IMG/VR virus record: IMGVR_UViG_3300031787_000312
Coordinates: 1-39,943 of that record
Source: a virus
Reading direction: 5' to 3' (one strand)
Length of the DNA stretch: 39,943 nt
Under the pieces are notes generated by a model that was given only the letters and a program-made list of their open reading frames with translations, ran no database searches and was not told the DNA's origin. Within the stretch, counting starts at the first letter, position 1. Each line of letters opens with the position of its first letter. Of this stretch, positions 38,148 through 39,943 are shown piece by piece. Both the position numbers and the translations under genes were made by a program.

Positions 38148-38476
38148 CACTTGCCCCTCGATTGCGCAGCGCGGAAGACGTCAGCGACCGTCTTCACCTC
38201 GTCGTGCGTGAGCCCGCTCAGGAAGTTCCACATGCGCGAGTAGAAGCGGTCGTTGATGACGCGCTCGTCAGCTACTCGCGCACGGATCGCGGGCCACTCC
38301 GACGCGTGAAAAATCTTGCCGTCTTGCGTGTGCTCGCCGTCCCCAAAGAGTTGCGCGTAGCGTCCACCAGCATGGTCGATGCGCACCCATGTGGGACCAG
38401 CGGAGAGCACACGCTCGTTCGTCTCGCCGCCTTTGCACACAAGCACAACGTCGTCCCCTTTGCGGAATGGTCGCAT
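38147..38476 (-). CDS. Hypothetical protein
   Basis: 109 residues. N-terminal barrel-like strands (RPFRKGDDVVLVCKGGETNE, RVLSAGPTWVRIDHAGGRYA) then an alpha region (SEWPAIRARVADERVINDRF, FLSGLTHDEVKTVADVFRAA). Strong AAGGAGGCGA ribosome site before ATG 38476. A nucleic-acid-binding SH3-like domain is a guess; no family recognised. Confidence 0.65.
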   Translation of the reverse strand: MRPFRKGDDVVLVCKGGETNERVLSAGPTWVRIDHAGGRYAQLFGDGEHTQDGKIFHASEWPAIRARVADERVINDRFYSRMWNFLSGLTHDEVKTVADVFRAAQSRGK

Positions 38477-38583
38477 CACTCGCCTCCTTCGATGCGCTTC
38501 GCGGCAGAGAGCGCCCAGAGCACAAGCGAGACCCACGCAGAGAGCGAGACAGCGGCGAAGATGGCGGTCGCAGGAGCGCTCAT
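38476..38583 (-). CDS. Tiny membrane peptide
   Basis: Thirty-five residues: MSAPATAIFAAVSLSAWVSL then VLWALSAAKRIEGGE, a single membrane segment with a charged C-terminus. Real phase is indicated by the ATGA overlap upstream and TGATG downstream. Such early single-pass peptides in phages often affect host envelope functions. Function unknown. Confidence 0.6.
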   Translation of the reverse strand: MSAPATAIFAAVSLSAWVSLVLWALSAAKRIEGGE

Positions 38584-38984
38584 GGGAGCACCTCCGCGTT
38601 GGCCACGTCGAACGGATGCGCCTTGGCGTTGTACGCGCCGATCCGCTGGCACGTCTCGCGCCTGTACTTGGACCCATCCTCGCATTCGATGGTCTTTGGC
38701 GTGAGCTTCACGATCTTCTTGTAGGCGATGGTGTCGAACGTATCGAAGCCGCCTGGATGCGCTTTGACGCGCAGGTGTCCCTTGCGGTGCTTCGTGCGAA
38801 CCTCGAAATGGGCCACGGAAGCCGGTAGCGAAGCAACCTTCGCAGCGACCTCCTCGCGCGAAATCTCGGCGCGGTCTGTCGTGCGCATGACGCCGTCTGC
38901 GCCGACTGAGACCCTCACCTTCACTACGAAGGAAACTTCAACGCTCATCATAGCGCGCACGTATTTAAGATACTCGTCGCTCAC
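38580..38984 (-). CDS. Hypothetical protein
   Basis: 134 residues from a GTG in a GTGA overlap with the repressor gene. The sequence alternates strands (SVEVSFVVKVRVSVGADGVM, VAHFEVRTKHRKGHLRVKAH) and a C-terminal lysine-rich portion (IAYKKIVKLTPKTIECEDG, SKYRRETCQRIGAYNAKAHP). Could be a beta-barrel nucleic-acid-binding protein. Second gene in the leftward early operon. Confidence 0.65.
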   Translation of the reverse strand: MSDEYLKYVRAMMSVEVSFVVKVRVSVGADGVMRTTDRAEISREEVAAKVASLPASVAHFEVRTKHRKGHLRVKAHPGGFDTFDTIAYKKIVKLTPKTIECEDGSKYRRETCQRIGAYNAKAHPFDVANAEVLP

Positions 38985-39256
38985 GACGGCACCGTGATTC
39001 GCGCAGGCGGCGGCACGAGCGCAACAACGCGCTTGTCGGCGAGCGAGTCGCCCTTCAACGCGAGCACTTCCGCAATCTTGTACGCGCATCGCGCGCCAAT
39101 AACAGGCAAGTCGGACTGCTCTGCGCGCTCAGCAGAGACGATGGTGCGTCGCGAGACGCCAGCGGCGGCAGCAAGTTCGTCTTGCGTGAAGTTGAAAGCG
39201 AGGCGCCGCGCGCGGAACTTGATTGAGAACTCAGAGAGCTTTTTGGTGTTGGCCAT
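38981..39256 (-). CDS. Cro/CI-type HTH transcriptional regulator
   Basis: 91 residues with an XRE/Cro-CI helix-turn-helix: TQDELAAAAGVSRRTIVSAE at about residues 24-43, preceded by a basic helix (IKFRARRLAFNF) and followed by YKIAEVLALKGDSLADK. No cleavage or oligomerisation domain, so closer to Cro than to full CI. Its ATG coincides with the predicted start of transcription from a TTGCGC promoter that overlaps a TGCGCA palindrome, implying an autoregulated leaderless message. It is the best candidate to bind the palindromes found at all operon heads. Confidence 0.8.
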   Translation of the reverse strand: MANTKKLSEFSIKFRARRLAFNFTQDELAAAAGVSRRTIVSAERAEQSDLPVIGARCAYKIAEVLALKGDSLADKRVVALVPPPARITVPS

Positions 39257-39261
39257 GTCGC

Positions 39262-39289
39262 ACATTAGCGCTTTTGCGCGCATGCGCAA
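39262..39289 (-). promoter_or_regulatory. Promoter of the repressor gene, TTGCGC-16-TAATGT
   Basis: Minus-strand -35 TTGCGC (39289-39284), 16-base spacer, -10 TAATGT (39267-39262). About seven bases further the ATG at 39256 begins, so the RNA should start at or next to the start codon, as for lambda cI from its maintenance promoter. The -35 lies in the inverted repeat TTGCGCGCATGCGCAA. Confidence 0.7.
39274..39289. promoter_or_regulatory. Operator TTGCGC-GCAT-GCGCAA
   Basis: Inverted TTGCGC/GCGCAA arms around GCAT in the spacer between repressor and rightward early operon, covering the -35 of the repressor promoter. Contains the 10-bp palindrome GCGCATGCGC also present at 28.38 kb. Confidence 0.65.
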
Positions 39290-39335
39290 GTTTCTGTCCG
39301 GTAAGCCTATTTGCGAGGGCTGCGTCGATTTGTTG

Positions 39336-39351
39336 TTGCGCAAATGCGCAA
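39336..39351. promoter_or_regulatory. Operator TTGCGCA-AA-TGCGCAA
   Basis: Perfect 7-bp arms around AA in the leader of the rightward early operon, 19 bases before ATG 39370. Half-sites are identical to the other operators. No TTGCGC-16-TA promoter for the rightward operon is visible in this gap; a -10-like CCTATT/TATTTG near 39308 is a weak candidate. Confidence 0.6.
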
Positions 39352-39369
39352 GTCATGCGAAGGTTGGTC

Positions 39370-39702
39370 ATGGACGAAACAACGACGCCGGGAACGGCAA
39401 AGCGCACACACACAACGTTCAAGAGCGCCGAGGTGCTTGAGGACATCGCCAAGGTCTACGACATCCAAGCCGACAAGCTCCAGGAGAGCCTTGAGAACGC
39501 CCGCAACAAGAGTGCGGCGTACAGGTCGATGGCGATGATCGGTCGCCGCGTCAAGAGCGACGTCTACCCATCCTCGAAGCCAGGGTGCAGCGTGGTCACC
39601 GTGCTTGTTGCTGGGCTCCCAAAGAGCGGCAGCGGGAAGACGTTCCTCGACGCAACGCGTGACCTTGAGCGCGTCCTCGGTGGCCTTGGGGAGGCTACGT
39701 GA
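39370..39702 (+). CDS. Hypothetical protein, first gene of the rightward early operon
   Basis: 110 residues. N-terminal helical region (TTFKSAEVLEDIAKVYDIQA, DKLQESLENARNKSAAYRSM), then strands and a Gly/Ser loop SVVTVLVAGLPKSGSGKTFL. The loop resembles a P-loop, but the first Gly of GxxxxGKT is Pro, and no Walker B is present, so ATP binding is doubtful. GAAGG precedes the ATG. It leads into the gene crossing the joint by a GTGA overlap. Unknown function. Confidence 0.7.
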   Translation: MDETTTPGTAKRTHTTFKSAEVLEDIAKVYDIQADKLQESLENARNKSAAYRSMAMIGRRVKSDVYPSSKPGCSVVTVLVAGLPKSGSGKTFLDATRDLERVLGGLGEAT

Positions 39703-39943
39703 TTGACGCAATCGACGGCAAAGACATGCCCGAAGAGTCGCCTCCGATGACTGTTGAGCGGGCGAAAGAGGTGCTCGACCTGACCGTTCGCTACGGCGAA
39801 GAAGATGAGAAGGAAGCGCTCAACACGCTTTGCGAACGCATCACGACGCTTAAGCGCATCATTCGCGTTCGCCTAGGCCCCGGCGCAGTGCCAACGACAT
39901 CCATCCACAGCGGGCGACCGCTTTACGACGACAAGAGGAAGAG
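39699..39943 (+). CDS. Small hypothetical early protein (5' part of gene crossing the joint)
   Basis: Begins at a GTG overlapping the previous stop as GTGA and runs off the right end inside the terminal repeat. When joined to the left end it stops at the TGA ending at base 226, giving 83 residues. This copy carries Lys in place of Glu at the position of the single repeat mismatch. Confidence 0.75.
   Translation, partial: MIDAIDGKDMPEESPPMTVERAKEVLDLTVRYGEEDEKEALNTLCERITTLKRIIRVRLGPGAVPTTSIHSGRPLYDDKRK
39725..39943. repeat. Right copy of terminal direct repeat
   Basis: Second copy of the 219-base end repeat. It differs from the left copy by one base, turning a Glu codon (GAG) into Lys (AAG) in the gene that crosses the joint. 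It shows that the plus-strand operon starting at 39370 continues into the genes at the left end of the window. Confidence 0.9.

Noticed and set aside
39598-39640. P-loop (GLPKSGSGKT) in the first rightward early gene
   Set aside because: The first Gly of the Walker A pattern is Pro and there is no Walker B; the protein is only 110 residues.
1-39943. CRISPR array, insertion sequence, integrase or attachment site
   Set aside because: No regularly spaced repeats, no transposase or recombinase motifs and no tRNA-matching direct repeat were found. The three ACGGAAAATCGATT copies are irregularly spaced and not an array.
1-39943. T7-type RNA polymerase and promoters
   Set aside because: The virion gene content is podovirus-like, but no polymerase gene is seen; the promoters found look like host-type -35/-10 elements.

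Overview
This window is a complete double-stranded DNA bacteriophage genome, probably a short-tailed (podovirus-like) phage of a GC-rich bacterium. The first 219 bases are repeated at the end with one mismatch, so the unit genome is about 39,724 bp and the sequence behaves as a circle: an early gene runs across the ends. I see no integrase, DNA polymerase, primase or RNA polymerase. The virion genes (terminase, portal, scaffold, capsid, connector, a very long tail protein and three large ejection-type proteins) define it as a tailed phage. The host is not shown directly. A sigma-54-type promoter and a Cys-rich lipoprotein with a Asp/Ala/Gly/Ser linker would suit a myxobacterium or relative (Myxococcota), but this is an inference of low certainty.

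Layout. (1) 39370 through the joint to 4623, plus strand: early DNA-metabolism operon with a RecT/Bet-like annealing protein, an SSB-like protein with an acidic C-terminal tip, an inserted HNH endonuclease, a MazG-like protein, an ASCH-domain protein and small unknowns. (2) 28344 down to 4654, minus strand: one long late operon. It starts with an unknown gene and the small terminase, passes through small accessory genes (GNAT fold, lipoprotein, membrane peptides), then large terminase, portal, scaffold, major capsid protein, connector, tail protein, ejection proteins, SGNH hydrolase, and ends in a lysis cassette (coiled-coil spanin-like protein, a membrane/lipoprotein fusion, a holin-like protein, an amidase). 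(3) 29128 to 28402, minus: three small accessory genes. (4) 29301 to 35787, plus: accessory genes, a 0.5 kb regulatory region, a DEAH helicase, coiled-coil proteins and a HTH protein, closed by a degenerate tRNA-Arg and a strong bidirectional terminator. (5) 39256 down to 35921, minus: second early operon led by a Cro/CI-like repressor and containing a RusA-type resolvase preceded by a tiny RuvC-like fragment, a triple-HTH protein and a PPC-motif methyltransferase-like protein.

Regulation is the most striking part. Five operon heads share the same promoter layout, TTGCGC, 16 bases, then TAnnnn, and the -35 boxes lie in or beside inverted repeats of the half-site TGCGCA. Extra copies of this palindrome lie in the same intergenic gaps. 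Two of the promoters place the predicted start of transcription at the ATG, one of them in front of the repressor itself. A separate hub at 31.1-31.6 kb holds a near-perfect sigma-54 promoter, a matched pair of CGTGTC-N6-GACACG palindromes and a 24-codon reading frame with a good ribosome site. Within operons most neighbouring genes overlap by ATGA, GTGA or TGATG, and I used this to choose many starts.
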